DNA of 12,047 bases from contig CAIZCB010000103.1 of the NCBI GenBank assembly GCA_903931355.1, positions 1 to 12,047 of the forward strand. Direction: 5' to 3'. Positions within the stretch are counted from its first letter, which is position 1. Every line of letters starts with the position of its first letter. Shown here piece by piece: positions 1 to 8,242 of the stretch. The stretch comes from an uncultured Pseudomonadota bacterium. Lineage in GTDB: Bacteria > Pseudomonadota > Gammaproteobacteria > Methylococcales > Methylomonadaceae. Position numbers and translations under genes: made by a program. The notes below the pieces were generated by a model. That model was given only the letters and a program-made list of their open reading frames with translations. It did no database searches and was not told the DNA's origin.

Positions 1-2144
1 AAAACCGATGGATGCGGGAAATGAAAGCGATTGAGATAACCCGCTGGAATCAGAATTAACTCAGGCGCGACTTGTTGCAAAAACGATTCACTGGATGAAG
101 TTTTACTGCCGTGATGTGGAGCAATCAGGACATGGCTTTGAAGCTGCGAGCCGTATTGCTCGACTAGCCATTGTTCGGCATCGCGTTCAATATCAGCGGT
201 TAGTAAAAAACGCTGCTTCTCGGTGCTGATTTGTAATACACAGGAATTATCGTTTTCACTGCTGAATGGCTCGGCGGGTGGCGATAGTATTTGAAATTTC
301 ACCGCATCCCATTCCCAGCTTTGTCCTGCTTGGCAATAGTTGCCGTTAGCATATTCAGCCCACGGCGCGGCACTGCTGCTAATTTGTTGAACCGGCATTT
401 CTGCCAATAACGATTCTGCGCCGCCGCTGTGGTCGTTGTCGGCGTGGCTGATGATTAGATGGTCAACATTGTTAACGCCTTGATGGTGCAAAAACGGCAG
501 CAAAACCGCATCGCCCATGTCGGTGCTGTCGGCAAATTTCGCCCCCGTGTCGAAAACTAAGCTGTGGTGTTGGGTTTGAATCACCGCTGATAAGCCTTGA
601 TCTACATCTAATAAAGTCAGCAAAACTTCACCCGCTTTGGGTTGTTCGATATTGACCAATAACAATGGCAAGTAAAGCAATGGGCTTAGATAACGACAGG
701 GAAAACCTTTGGGTGCCAGCATTAGCAACACGCCAAACAAGGCAAAAATCAGCGCGTACCAAGGTGGCGGCAGGCAGTTTAGGTTGGCGAGAGGTAGCTC
801 TGCCATGATCGACAGTAACCAGCAAAATCCTTGCAGTAATTGATCGACCAACCATAAAACCGGCGTCGCTAAAATCGGCGCGATGACTAATAAAATCATC
901 GCCAATAAAATCAGTGGCACGATTAACAAGCCAATCAAAGGCACTGCCAACCAATTGGCTAATGGTGAAACCAGTGACACTTGTTGGAATAAGGCGATTA
1001 ATAATGGCGCTAAACCTATTGTGGTGGCGAGTTGACTAAGGCTGGCTTGTTGCCAAGTTTGCCGAAAGCCTAAGCGACCGGCTGATAGATAAATCAATAA
1101 AGCCACCGCCAGAAACGATAACCAAAAGCCGACCGCTAAAACCGCTAAGGGATCAAATATCAATACTGCGAACAGTGCCAAAAATAGAATCTGTAAAGGC
1201 GAGCTATTGCGCTGCCAAACGATGGCCGCTAACGCTACGCTGAGCATAATCACCGCGCGTAGAGTCGGAATCGTGTAACCGGCTAATCCGGCATAAAACA
1301 AGCCGGTTAACCAAGCAAATACAGCTGCGACTTGTTGCGGTGACACTGACAAAATTCCCAACCAAGCCCAGCCGCGTCTTAACCATAAATACACTAAACC
1401 AGCGATTAAGCTGATGTGTGAGCCAGAAATCACGATTAAGTGAATCACGCCAGTGATGCGAAACAAATCCCACTGTGGTTGGCTAATGCTGCTTTGGCTG
1501 CCAAGGCTGAGGGCTTTGATTAAGCCTAGCTGTTGACCGTTGGGAAGTGCTTGGTCGATCTTGTCGGCCAGCGCTTGTCGCCAAACCGCGAAGTAGCGGC
1601 TTAAGCTAATCGAAGCGTCAATATTAATGGGTGCGGGTTTGGGACGCACATAGCCAGTTGCGCCAATTCGGTTAGCGAATAACCACGCTTCGTAATCAAA
1701 ACCGCCGGGATTGCTGCGGCCATGTGGTGGTTTGAGTTTTACATTCAGTCGCCAGTTTTGACCGGCGGCAAGCGCTGGTTCTGGGTTATACCAATTGAGG
1801 CGGATTTTTTCGGGGAAGTCTTCGCTGGGCGAGCTGACGACAAAATCAAAACTGACGCGGTGATTGTGTTGTTCGGGCAAATTGCTGATATAGCCTTCAA
1901 CCACCATCTCCTTATTGATAGCTGATTCGGGTAAGCGTTGGTTTAATCGCCAAGCACCGAACAGACTGGCCCAAACCATGCCGGCCAATAAAAACGTCAA
2001 AAGCCAATCGCGTCGTTTAGCGAAAAAAACAGCGGCGATGGAAAAACTGATTAACAACCATGAATCGGGCAAATGAGCTAGATGTTGAGTGGCAACGATT
2101 CCCAGCAGAAAGGCTAGGCAGGTGAGCGGCAAGCGGTTGTGCAT
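1..2144 (-). CDS. comEC: ComEC/Rec2-family DNA uptake channel protein (C-terminus cut by window edge)
   Basis: ComEC proteins form the inner-membrane channel that carries single-stranded DNA into the cytoplasm during natural transformation. I translated 714 codons from the ATG at 2144 without meeting a stop. The N-terminal region (about residues 1-170) has membrane segments and the PGGFDYEAWLFANRIGATGY stretch near residues 147-166, typical of the DUF4131 part. The multi-membrane competence domain spans about 205-480, with ISGSHISLIAG at 239-249. A metallo-beta-lactamase-like domain starts near 505, with HADNDHSGG at 567-575 and APHHGSKTSSS at 675-685. The reading stops after NRFHFPHPSV, so probably only the last few dozen residues are missing. 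In-frame stops just upstream rule out a longer start. The ribosome binding site is poor. It follows ureG by 144 bases on the same strand; the function is unrelated to urea use. Family assignment is firm; whether the organism is transformable is not shown here. Confidence 0.93.
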   Translation of the reverse strand, partial: MHNRLPLTCLAFLLGIVATQHLAHLPDSWLLISFSIAAVFFAKRRDWLLTFLLAGMVWASLFGAWRLNQRLPESAINKEMVVEGYISNLPEQHNHRVSFDFVVSSPSEDFPEKIRLNWYNPEPALAAGQNWRLNVKLKPPHGRSNPGGFDYEAWLFANRIGATGYVRPKPAPINIDASISLSRYFAVWRQALADKIDQALPNGQQLGLIKALSLGSQSSISQPQWDLFRITGVIHLIVISGSHISLIAGLVYLWLRRGWAWLGILSVSPQQVAAVFAWLTGLFYAGLAGYTIPTLRAVIMLSVALAAIVWQRNSSPLQILFLALFAVLIFDPLAVLAVGFWLSFLAVALLIYLSAGRLGFRQTWQQASLSQLATTIGLAPLLIALFQQVSLVSPLANWLAVPLIGLLIVPLILLAMILLVIAPILATPVLWLVDQLLQGFCWLLSIMAELPLANLNCLPPPWYALIFALFGVLLMLAPKGFPCRYLSPLLYLPLLLVNIEQPKAGEVLLTLLDVDQGLSAVIQTQHHSLVFDTGAKFADSTDMGDAVLLPFLHHQGVNNVDHLIISHADNDHSGGAESLLAEMPVQQISSSAAPWAEYANGNYCQAGQSWEWDAVKFQILSPPAEPFSSENDNSCVLQISTEKQRFLLTADIERDAEQWLVEQYGSQLQSHVLIAPHHGSKTSSSESFLQQVAPELILIPAGYLNRFHFPHPSV

Positions 2145-2288
2145 GAGGCTTGATCCGGTAATTGAATCGGAAGATCAAGTCTAGGTGAATAATGCTAGGT
2201 GTCTAGCGGAGCCGAAGCAACAATAGACTTCGGCCTCACTCTCAGCCATCCGCAAATGAGTTAGCGAAATCCAAACAATTAAAGCTGA
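2145..2288 (-). other. Spacer between ureG and comEC
   Basis: This 144-base spacer has no credible open frame. It contains one short hairpin (described separately) and a repeated CTAGGTG heptamer. I see no convincing sigma70 promoter: TTGCTT and TAGCAT spaced 17 bases apart on the minus strand are a poor match. comEC could be transcribed by read-through from the urease genes or from a weak promoter here. Confidence 0.5.
2211..2234 (-). terminator. Weak hairpin downstream of ureG, possible terminator
   Basis: A perfect 7-base inverted repeat, GCCGAAG (2211-2217) and CTTCGGC (2228-2234), encloses a 10-base loop. It lies about 55 bases past the ureG stop. There is no run of T after it on the minus strand, so it lacks the second half of a standard intrinsic terminator. 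It could be a transcript-end stabiliser or chance. Confidence 0.3.
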
Positions 2289-2903
2289 TTAGCGATCCAA
2301 CATCCCTTGCTCAACAATAAAATTAGCCACTGCCTCCAAACCATGCCCAGTCTTAATGTTGGTAAACACAAACGGCCTCTCACCGCGCATTTTCTTAGCA
2401 TCCCTATCCATCACTTCCAGCGAAGCACCGACATAAGGCGCTAAATCGATTTTATTAATCACCAATAAATCAGAGCGGGTAATCCCCGGGCCGCCTTTGC
2501 GCGGGATTTTGTCACCCGCTGAAACATCAATCACATAAATGGTTAAATCGGCTAATTCAGGGCTAAAGGTAGCGCTGAGGTTGTCGCCACCGCTTTCCAC
2601 CATAATAAAATCCAAATCCGGCCAGCGTTCGCAGAGTTCATCGACAGCAGCCAAATTCATAGATGCATCTTCGCGGATTGCCGTATGCGGACAGCCACCG
2701 GTTTCCACGCCCAAAATTCTGTCTTCCGCCAAAGCTTCGCTGCGGATTAAAAATTGTTGATCTTCGCGGGTGTAAATATCGTTGGTAACGACGCCAAGCT
2801 GATATTGATCGCGCATTTGTTTGCATAAAGCATCAACCAAGGCAGTTTTTCCAGAACCGACGGGGCCGCCGATACCGACTCTCAGGACAGGTTTTTTAGT
2901 CAT
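2289..2903 (-). CDS. ureG: Urease accessory GTPase UreG
   Basis: UreG is the SIMIBI-class GTPase that, with UreD/H and UreF, delivers nickel into apo-urease in the cytoplasm; GTP hydrolysis drives the transfer. The 204-residue protein has the P-loop GPVGSGKT at 13-20, the invariant metal-binding CPH at 71-73, the [17 protein letters not shown] stretch at 103-119 and the NKID base-specificity motif at 150-153. I chose the ATG at 2903 over an in-frame TTG at 2918. The ATG has GAGAG eight bases upstream (2912-2916), gives the usual family length, and starts with the typical [16 protein letters not shown]. The ureF stop (2915-2917) lies 11 bases before this start, so translation is probably coupled. 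It is the last urease gene of the run. No anomaly seen. Confidence 0.97.
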   Translation of the reverse strand: MTKKPVLRVGIGGPVGSGKTALVDALCKQMRDQYQLGVVTNDIYTREDQQFLIRSEALAEDRILGVETGGCPHTAIREDASMNLAAVDELCERWPDLDFIMVESGGDNLSATFSPELADLTIYVIDVSAGDKIPRKGGPGITRSDLLVINKIDLAPYVGASLEVMDRDAKKMRGERPFVFTNIKTGHGLEAVANFIVEQGMLDR

Positions 2904-2914
2904 TGTTGTTACTC

Positions 2915-3589
2915 TCAAGAACGAAATAATCGTGAATATTGCATTTCATGGCGGCTGCTGGCTAAAGCCAAACCAAACACGCTGCCGCCAATTTGTACAT
3001 CAGTTAGTTGCAAAGCTTGTTCAACCATTGGTGGAATTTGTTGGGCAAGTGTGCTGAGTAATTGTTGACCGGCGACTTGCCCTAAGGGCACCAGTTTAAC
3101 CGCGCAAAGCACTTGGTTTTCCAGCCAACCCCAAAGATAACCACTCAAAGCAGCAGATTTGCTGATTTGCCAGTTAACCGCCGCTAAGCTGAATAAAGTC
3201 GCTAATGTCGCGTCACTATGACGTAACCAAACTTGTGCGTCAGGCATGTCTAATTTAATCAGTAACCGCGCTAAAGCTTGTCCGGTTTGTCTATCTTCGC
3301 TACGCAACTCGGCGGTTTCGCGGCAAGCGATTAGGTATTGGCTCCAATATTCGACTTTTGCCAAATCCTGTTCACCCCAAGCATCATACAAACGCGCCAG
3401 AATTGGGGCGTCGGTTAAGCCCAAAGCTTGATTTAACAAGCCGCTTAGCCATGCCTCACAGTGATCGGCATTAACAATCCAGCCATCATCAACCGCTCGC
3501 TCCAAGCCTTGCGAATAGCTGTACATACCAATTGGCAGCCCGGGGCTGACCAATTGCAACAGCCTTAATAAGGCTAAATCAGTGCCCAT
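2915..3589 (-). CDS. ureF: Urease accessory protein UreF
   Basis: UreF is the all-helical cytoplasmic accessory protein that bridges UreD/H and UreG in the urease activation complex. The 224-residue product begins [20 protein letters not shown] and contains the conserved [10 protein letters not shown] segment at 21-30 and the family's C-terminal [12 protein letters not shown], which in related proteins contacts UreG and UreD/H. I use the ATG at 3589. A longer in-frame TTG at 3619 would lie well inside ureE and lacks a binding site. With the ATG start the gene overlaps the ureE end by 11 bases (ureE stop 3579-3581), suggesting coupled translation. No clear Shine-Dalgarno sequence precedes it. 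The length is normal for the family. Confidence 0.95.
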   Translation of the reverse strand: MGTDLALLRLLQLVSPGLPIGMYSYSQGLERAVDDGWIVNADHCEAWLSGLLNQALGLTDAPILARLYDAWGEQDLAKVEYWSQYLIACRETAELRSEDRQTGQALARLLIKLDMPDAQVWLRHSDATLATLFSLAAVNWQISKSAALSGYLWGWLENQVLCAVKLVPLGQVAGQQLLSTLAQQIPPMVEQALQLTDVQIGGSVFGLALASSRHEMQYSRLFRS

Positions 3590-4010
3590 GACCGTGATAA
3601 GCGCCGGCTTCTGGTTCAAAGGCTAGTTGTTGGTAATTGACGGTTAAGCCTAAACCAACCAGCATTTGATCCAGCACATGGTCGCTGAGATAACGCAATT
3701 GATTGGGCAGAATCTGCAAAGCGACATGACGATTACCCAAGTGATAACAAGCGCGAGCGAACAATAAGGCATCGTCGCAATCGACTACAGACACCTCTTC
3801 TAAAGCCGCTTGCACCCGCACTTTAAAGCCTTGGCTGCCGGTTAATACCAAACCCGAGCGTAATAATTGTCCACGCGGTAGAAACAAGCCGACCGCCACG
3901 CCGCCATCGGTGGTAGCTGGCAAACGGCTTTTTTGCCGCGCTTCAAACGGTAGGGTTAAGACATCATCAGTTTTAGCGTCGCTGTTCGACAATTCAGTCA
4001 GTTTAAGCAT
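3579..4010 (-). CDS. ureE: Urease nickel metallochaperone UreE
   Basis: UreE dimers carry Ni2+ and hand it to UreG for insertion into urease. The 143-residue protein has the N-terminal peptide-binding-like half (PFEARQKSRL at 21-30, LPRGQLLRSG at 44-53) and the C-terminal metal-binding half. In the latter, DHVLDQML at 110-117 contains the conserved interface histidine (H111). The protein ends [12 protein letters not shown]. The tail therefore has only three histidines, against the long His-rich tail of the Klebsiella protein (about 158 residues); short tails occur in many UreE proteins. The ATG at 4010 lies two bases after the ureC stop. No Shine-Dalgarno sequence is visible, so re-initiation after ureC is likely. 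The end overlaps ureF by 11 bases. Confidence 0.95.
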   Translation of the reverse strand: MLKLTELSNSDAKTDDVLTLPFEARQKSRLPATTDGGVAVGLFLPRGQLLRSGLVLTGSQGFKVRVQAALEEVSVVDCDDALLFARACYHLGNRHVALQILPNQLRYLSDHVLDQMLVGLGLTVNYQQLAFEPEAGAYHGHGH

Positions 4011-4012
4011 GA

Positions 4013-5716
4013 TTAAAATAAGAAATAACGTTGAGCAAACGGCAAGACATCGACCGGTTCGCAGCTGAGAATTTGCCCGTCGGCGCGAACTAAATAGGTT
4101 TGTGAATCAACTTCAATCGTCGGCTGATAATGATTGTGATGCAAATCTGCTTTGCCGATATTGCGTGTATTTTTGACGGTGCCCACTCGTTTTTGTAAAG
4201 CCAGCCGTTCAGCGACACCATTAGCCACCGCGGCTTGCGGCAGGAAAATCATCGAGTTATTGGCCGAGGTTTTGCCAAAACTGCCGAACATCGGTCGGTA
4301 ATGTACGGGTTGTGGAGTCGGAATTGATGCATTGGCATCGCCCATTGGTGCCGCTGCGATTAAGCCGCCTTTTAAAATCAGGCTGGGTTTTACGCCGAAA
4401 AACGCCGGTTGCCACAATACCAAATCAGCTAATTTGCCGACTTCAATGGAACCTACTTCATGGCTAATGCCGTGGCTGATGGCTGGGTTAATCGTGTATT
4501 TGGCGATGTAGCGTTTAATCCGAAAATTGTCATGTTGGCTTGGATCTTCGCCCAAACTGCCGCGTTGTAATTTCATTTTATGCGCGGTTTGCCAGCTACG
4601 AATAATCACTTCACCAACCCGACCCATCGCTTGAGAGTCCGAGGAAATCATCGAAAACGCGCCTAAGTCATGCAAAATATCTTCGGCGGCAATGGTTTCG
4701 CGGCGGATGCGCGATTCGGCAAAGGCAACGTCTTCGGCAATGCTAGGATCAAGATGATGACAAACCATCAGCATGTCTAAATGTTCATCAACGGTGTTGA
4801 CGGTGAATGGGCGAGTCGGATTGGTCGAGGACGGCAATACATTACTCAAGCCACAGGCTTTGATAATGTCCGGCGCATGACCGCCGCCAGCGCCTTCGGT
4901 GTGATAAGTGTGAATAGTGCGGCCTTTGAAAGCGGCAAAAGTGTCTTCAACAAAACCCGATTCGTTCAAGGTGTCGGTATGAATCGCCACTTGCACATCA
5001 AAACGCTCGGCAACATCCAGACAACAATCAATCGCCGCTGGTGTGGTTCCCCAATCTTCATGCAGCTTTAAACCCATCGCACCAGCTGCCACTTGTTGCT
5101 CCAAAGCCGCTGGTAAGCTGGCGTTGCCTTTACCCAATAAACCAAAATTCATTGGGAAACCGTCCAATGCTTTCAGCATTTGCTCGATATGCCAAGGGCC
5201 GGGAGTGCAAGTGGTGGCGTTGGTGCCAGTAGCGGGGCCAGTGCCGCCGCCAATCATGGTGGTAACCCCAGAGGCTAAAGCTTCTTCAATTTGTTGTGGG
5301 CAAATGAAATGGATATGAGCATCAATGCCGCCAGCGGTAAGGATTTGACCTTCACCGGCAATCACTTCAGTACCGGGGCCAATTACGATAGTCACCCCGG
5401 GTTGTACGTCAGGATTACCGGCTTTACCAATCGCCGCGATTCGGCCATCTTTAATTCCGACATCGGCTTTGACGATGCCCCAATAATCGATAATCAAGGC
5501 ATTGGTAATCACCAAATCAACCGCGACTGAATTATCCAGCTGGCTTTGCCCCATGCCATCGCGAATTACTTTGCCACCACCAAATTTCACTTCATCACCG
5601 TAAATGGTGTAATCGGCTTCGACTTGTAAAAACAGCCCGCTATCGGCTAACCGGACTCGATCGCCAGTGGTGGGGCCGAACATATCAGCGTATGCCTGAC
5701 GGCTAATTTTGCTCAT
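4013..5716 (-). CDS. ureC: Urease alpha subunit UreC (catalytic)
   Basis: UreC is the large catalytic subunit of the cytoplasmic nickel urease (UreABC)3, which hydrolyses urea to ammonia and carbamate. The product is 567 residues, the standard length. Every active-site residue known from the Klebsiella enzyme is present at the same number. The nickel ligands are H134 and H136 (IDAHIHF), K217 (GLKLHEDW, the lysine carbamylated by CO2), H246, H272 and D360. H219 binds substrate, and H320 is the catalytic flap histidine within [17 protein letters not shown], preceded by C319. The gene should therefore encode an active enzyme. The start ATG at 5716 overlaps the ureB stop in an ATGA arrangement and has a strong GGAGG (5724-5728) seven bases upstream. 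The stop lies two bases before ureE. Identification is essentially certain. Confidence 0.99.
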   Translation of the reverse strand: MSKISRQAYADMFGPTTGDRVRLADSGLFLQVEADYTIYGDEVKFGGGKVIRDGMGQSQLDNSVAVDLVITNALIIDYWGIVKADVGIKDGRIAAIGKAGNPDVQPGVTIVIGPGTEVIAGEGQILTAGGIDAHIHFICPQQIEEALASGVTTMIGGGTGPATGTNATTCTPGPWHIEQMLKALDGFPMNFGLLGKGNASLPAALEQQVAAGAMGLKLHEDWGTTPAAIDCCLDVAERFDVQVAIHTDTLNESGFVEDTFAAFKGRTIHTYHTEGAGGGHAPDIIKACGLSNVLPSSTNPTRPFTVNTVDEHLDMLMVCHHLDPSIAEDVAFAESRIRRETIAAEDILHDLGAFSMISSDSQAMGRVGEVIIRSWQTAHKMKLQRGSLGEDPSQHDNFRIKRYIAKYTINPAISHGISHEVGSIEVGKLADLVLWQPAFFGVKPSLILKGGLIAAAPMGDANASIPTPQPVHYRPMFGSFGKTSANNSMIFLPQAAVANGVAERLALQKRVGTVKNTRNIGKADLHHNHYQPTIEVDSQTYLVRADGQILSCEPVDVLPFAQRYFLF

Positions 5717-6030
5717 GCTTCTGCCTCCAATCCGCCCATGATGGCTTGTCTAAAACCGTAGACTTTGCGTAAGCCGCCAAAAGCGACCAGGTTAACTTGG
5801 CGTTGTTGGCCGGGTTCAAAACGAACCGCAGTGCCAGCGGCAATATCCAAACGAAAGCCACGGCTGGCTTCGCGGTCAAATGCCAAAGCGGGGTTGGTTT
5901 CGTAAAAATGATAATGCGAGCCGACTTGGATTGGGCGGTCGCCGGTGTTAGCGACCAATAATTCAAGTTTGGCTCGGCCGCTGTTCAGTTCGATTTCGCC
6001 ATCGGCGGCGATGATTTCGCCAGGAATCAT
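5713..6030 (-). CDS. ureB: Urease beta subunit UreB
   Basis: UreB is the small beta subunit of the (UreABC)3 urease and packs between the catalytic subunits. The 105-residue protein starts [18 protein letters not shown] and contains the family-typical [20 protein letters not shown] and [10 protein letters not shown] segments. I place the start at the ATG at 6030. It matches the family N-terminus and has GGAAGGAG (6036-6043) five bases upstream. An in-frame ATG at 6060 would add ten non-conserved residues, coincides with the edge of the palindromic repeat, and would put this binding site inside the gene. The gene ends in an ATGA overlap with ureC. In contrast to the tight downstream junctions, 116 bases separate it from ureA, and most of that gap is a palindrome. 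Confidence 0.97.
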   Translation of the reverse strand: MIPGEIIAADGEIELNSGRAKLELLVANTGDRPIQVGSHYHFYETNPALAFDREASRGFRLDIAAGTAVRFEPGQQRQVNLVAFGGLRKVYGFRQAIMGGLEAEA

Positions 6031-6035
6031 GGGGG

Positions 6036-6041
6036 CTCCTT
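6036..6041 (-). promoter_or_regulatory. Ribosome binding site that decides the ureB start
   Basis: The minus strand reads AAGGAG here, five bases before the ATG at 6030. It is the best Shine-Dalgarno sequence in the urease genes and supports the inner ATG over the one at 6060. It also means ureB has its own strong initiation site after the palindrome rather than depending on coupling to ureA. Confidence 0.8.
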
Positions 6042-6059
6042 CCATTAAGTTAAGCGCCA

Positions 6060-6130
6060 TAGGATGTGCTGAACAACGTGAAGCGCATCGTTCGCGATTG
6101 ATGCGCTGCGCTATCGCTTAGCACATCCTA
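6060..6130. repeat. 71-base nested palindrome (REP/MITE-like) between ureA and ureB
   Basis: The outer arms are a perfect 11-base inverted repeat, TAGGATGTGCT (6060-6070) and AGCACATCCTA (6120-6130). Inside lies a second perfect 8-base pair, AGCGCATC (6082-6089) and GATGCGCT (6100-6107), around a 10-base loop containing TCGCGA. From memory, short palindromes with AGGATGTGCT ends and an AGCGCATC core recur in several bacterial genomes; I could not search for other copies. It has no coding capacity. It sits in the only sizeable gap inside the urease genes and would fold into a large hairpin in the transcript. It has no T-run, so full termination is unlikely. Effects on ureA/ureB balance or mRNA decay are inference. 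Confidence 0.75.
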
Positions 6131-6146
6131 CGGCCAATATTTTTGT

Positions 6147-6449
6147 TTAAACAATCGGCTCGTGGACTGTGACTAATTTAGTGCCGTCGGGGAAAGTGGC
6201 TTCGACTTGCACGTCATGCAACATTTCAGCAATCCCCTCCATCACCTCATCACGGCTTAATAAAGTCCGGCCATAAGCCATCAATTCAGCCACGGTTTGC
6301 CCGTCACGCGCGCCTTCCATAATCGCGGCCGAGATATAAGCCACCGCTTCGGGATAGTTGAGCTTAACGCCACGCGCTTTGCGGCGTTCGGCGACTAAAG
6401 CGGCGGTAAACAGTAATAATTTGTCTTTTTCACGAGGTGTTAATTGCAT
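6147..6449 (-). CDS. ureA: Urease gamma subunit UreA
   Basis: UreA is the smallest structural subunit of urease. The 100-residue protein matches the family over its whole length: [20 protein letters not shown] at the N-terminus, [15 protein letters not shown] at 25-39, the MEGARDG segment at 44-50 and the [14 protein letters not shown] end. The ATG at 6449 is the family start. Only a weak GGA-type binding site precedes it. It lies 13 bases after the ureD stop, in the classic ureD-ureA order. The downstream gap to ureB is 116 bases and holds the nested palindrome. Confidence 0.98.
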   Translation of the reverse strand: MQLTPREKDKLLLFTAALVAERRKARGVKLNYPEAVAYISAAIMEGARDGQTVAELMAYGRTLLSRDEVMEGIAEMLHDVQVEATFPDGTKLVTVHEPIV

Positions 6450-6462
6450 GGTGTGTTCCGTA

Positions 6463-7290
6463 TCAAGTCGCCCAAATTCGAGGTGCCGAAGCGGGGCGGT
6501 GAGCGATTTCAGTTCTAAGCAGTTGCCAGACTTGTTGAAAAAAATCTCTTAACAGGTCGGCGCGAGCATCTAAGCCGCGACAAATCAGCATATCATCAAT
6601 TCTGGTCACGCCACGGAGCGGATGCTCGCCAATCAATTGCTGCACGGCTTCTAAATCAGCCGCAGTTGTAGGATAGGCAAACAATATGCCGCAAGCGGAA
6701 TGATTGTCCAATCCCCAACAGGCAACAAAGGCTTGAGCATCTAAACGCAAGCGTTCGCGGTAAAACAAACGGCCTTGGCGATGGATTTGCCAGTTCAACC
6801 ACGCTTCACCGTTATCAAAGCCTTCGCCAGCCGCTGGTCGGCCTAAAGCCAAAACTTCCCAGCCAATAAAACGGGCATTTTCGGCTAAGTCGATGTTCAT
6901 GCTGGAATTGAAACGCGCACCTTGATAGACGATGGTTTCTTGCGGCAACCATTCCAAAGTCGCATCACTGGCGACAGTTAATGACACGTTTTGGCTGGCC
7001 GTTTCGCCACCGCTACGGTAAAACTTTCCAGCCGCTGGGGTGGTGATTAAGGCATGGCTGCCGCTGGCTGCACTGGCGCTAATGCTTAATTGATCACCGG
7101 CTACAACACCGCCCGGTGGGTGTAATAAATACACATGACAAACCCCGCCTTCAGGATAAAACGGTCTTTGTACGGTTAACGGCCCGTAATGTTGGCGCTC
7201 TGCCAGCACGGTTTTTTCGCCGCGAAATTCAAAACCCAGTTTTAAATCCGCTTGCCAACCGCTTAATGGTTTTGGGTTGATCGAGTTCAC
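6463..7290 (-). CDS. ureD: Urease accessory protein UreD (UreH)
   Basis: UreD (called UreH in some species) binds the apo-urease trimer directly and forms the scaffold through which UreF and UreG deliver nickel. The 275-residue product is of normal length. It shows the family hallmarks [20 protein letters not shown] (near 79-98) and [19 protein letters not shown] (near 112-130), and ends in an arginine-rich region. The start is a GTG at 7290 that forms a GTGA overlap with the stop of the preceding small membrane protein gene. No good Shine-Dalgarno sequence is visible, which suggests translational coupling to that small gene. It is the first urease gene after the urea transporter. Confidence 0.94.
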   Translation of the reverse strand: MNSINPKPLSGWQADLKLGFEFRGEKTVLAERQHYGPLTVQRPFYPEGGVCHVYLLHPPGGVVAGDQLSISASAASGSHALITTPAAGKFYRSGGETASQNVSLTVASDATLEWLPQETIVYQGARFNSSMNIDLAENARFIGWEVLALGRPAAGEGFDNGEAWLNWQIHRQGRLFYRERLRLDAQAFVACWGLDNHSACGILFAYPTTAADLEAVQQLIGEHPLRGVTRIDDMLICRGLDARADLLRDFFQQVWQLLRTEIAHRPASAPRIWAT

Positions 7291-7523
7291 TTGAATGCAA
7301 AACGCCGAATCAAATGCCCCGCCAGCCAGCTATAAAAACTCACCAACAAAGCCGCCATTACTAAAAAGCCATTTTCCACCAAAGGGTGAATCGCGGCGGC
7401 GATTAAGCCATGTAAATTGCTACCACCAGCTTGCATCGCTTCCAAGCTACTGTGAGCATCGCTCGGAAATGCCCAAACCATCAATAAACAAGCGGTCAAT
7501 AATTTTATAAATTCGGTGTTCAT
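7287..7523 (-). CDS. Small secreted or membrane protein of unknown function in the urea operon
   Basis: I do not recognise this 78-residue product. Residues 1-23 look like a signal peptide (basic-hydrophobic LLTACLLMVWAFPSDA, possible cleavage before HSS). Residues about 50-70 (ENGFLVMAALLVSFYSWLAG) form one strong membrane segment, followed by a basic end (HLIRRFAFK). The predicted topology is therefore a short periplasmic part and a C-terminal anchor. The mature part has three histidines (HSS, LHG, IHP). The ATG at 7523 has GGAG (7530-7533) six bases upstream, better than the adjacent GTG at 7526. The gene begins 20 bases after urtE and its TGA overlaps the ureD GTG, so it is almost surely translated. 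A nickel- or urea-related role, or a remnant of a HupE/UreJ-like protein, is speculation from position. Confidence 0.75.
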   Translation of the reverse strand: MNTEFIKLLTACLLMVWAFPSDAHSSLEAMQAGGSNLHGLIAAAIHPLVENGFLVMAALLVSFYSWLAGHLIRRFAFK

Positions 7524-7543
7524 CACAAGCTCCAGAAAGCGGT

Positions 7544-8242
7544 TTAAACCGTTAAATAGCGTTTTACCATAGTTTGGTTTAATTCATCGATAGCGCCGAC
7601 TGCGACATGGCGACCACGATCCATAATGCAAAAGCTGTCTGCTACTTTGCGAGCAAATGGCAGTTTTTGTTCAACCAGCAAAACCGTGACGCCCAGTTCT
7701 TTGTTCAAACGAATAATCACATCGCCAATTTCGCTAACGATATTCGGTTGAATCCCTTCGGTCGGTTCATCGAGAATCAATAAACGCGGATTTAAAACCA
7801 AGGCTCGGCCAATTGCTAATTGCTGTTGCTGACCACCGGACAAGTCACCGCCACGACGTTTGAGCATTTGTTTTAGCACCGGAAAAATCTCGTAAATGCT
7901 GTCGGGGACTTTTTTAATCCCTTGTTTATTGGCAGCGCGTAAACCGGTTTTCAGATTTTCTTCGACAGTCAGCAATGGGAAAATCTCACGACCTTGCGGC
8001 ACATAGCCGATGCCTAATTCGGCGCGGGTTTCGGCTTTGGCGCGGCTTAAATCGATGCCATCAAATTGAATACTGCCGTCTGCGACCGGAATTAAACCCA
8101 TAATCGATTTTAACAAAGTGGTTTTGCCAACCCCGTTGCGGCCCATTAAACACACGCAACTGCCTTGTTTAACCTGTAAATCCAAATCCCATAAGGTATG
8201 ACTGGCGCCGTAATATTGTTGTAGTGCGGTAATGTTAAGCAT
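7544..8242 (-). CDS. urtE: Urea ABC transporter ATPase UrtE
   Basis: UrtE is the LivF-type nucleotide-binding subunit of the urea importer, working at the cytoplasmic face with UrtD. The 232-residue protein has Walker A GRNGVGKT at 34-41, a Q-loop near Q83 (YVPQGREIFP), the signature LSGGQQQQLAIGRAL at 134-148 and Walker B LLILDEPTEGIQP at 154-166. The usual H-loop histidine is replaced by Q191 in LLVEQ, as is usual for LivF-like ATPases. The start ATG shares one base with the urtD stop (TAATG). A G-rich stretch upstream is only a rough binding site. The end is 20 bases before the small membrane protein gene. Assignment to urea rather than branched-chain amino acids rests on the urt gene order and the adjacent urease. 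Confidence 0.94.
   Translation of the reverse strand: MLNITALQQYYGASHTLWDLDLQVKQGSCVCLMGRNGVGKTTLLKSIMGLIPVADGSIQFDGIDLSRAKAETRAELGIGYVPQGREIFPLLTVEENLKTGLRAANKQGIKKVPDSIYEIFPVLKQMLKRRGGDLSGGQQQQLAIGRALVLNPRLLILDEPTEGIQPNIVSEIGDVIIRLNKELGVTVLLVEQKLPFARKVADSFCIMDRGRHVAVGAIDELNQTMVKRYLTV

Noticed and set aside
628..954. Open frame of 108 codons on the minus strand and a similar one at 1204-1473
   Set aside because: Both lie inside comEC in other frames. The comEC frame is continuous here and carries the family motifs, so these are shadows and not signs of a frameshift.
2180..2206. Repeated CTAGGTG and CTAG palindromes between ureG and comEC, as possible operator or promoter
   Set aside because: The repeats are short, match no site I know, and no accompanying promoter elements are convincing.
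4781..5530. Several plus-strand open frames opposite ureC
   Set aside because: They are antisense to a fully conserved catalytic gene, have no family features, and reflect codon bias of the other strand.
5703..5966. Minus-strand open frame overlapping ureB
   Set aside because: It is an alternative frame of ureB; the UreB frame matches the family over its entire length.
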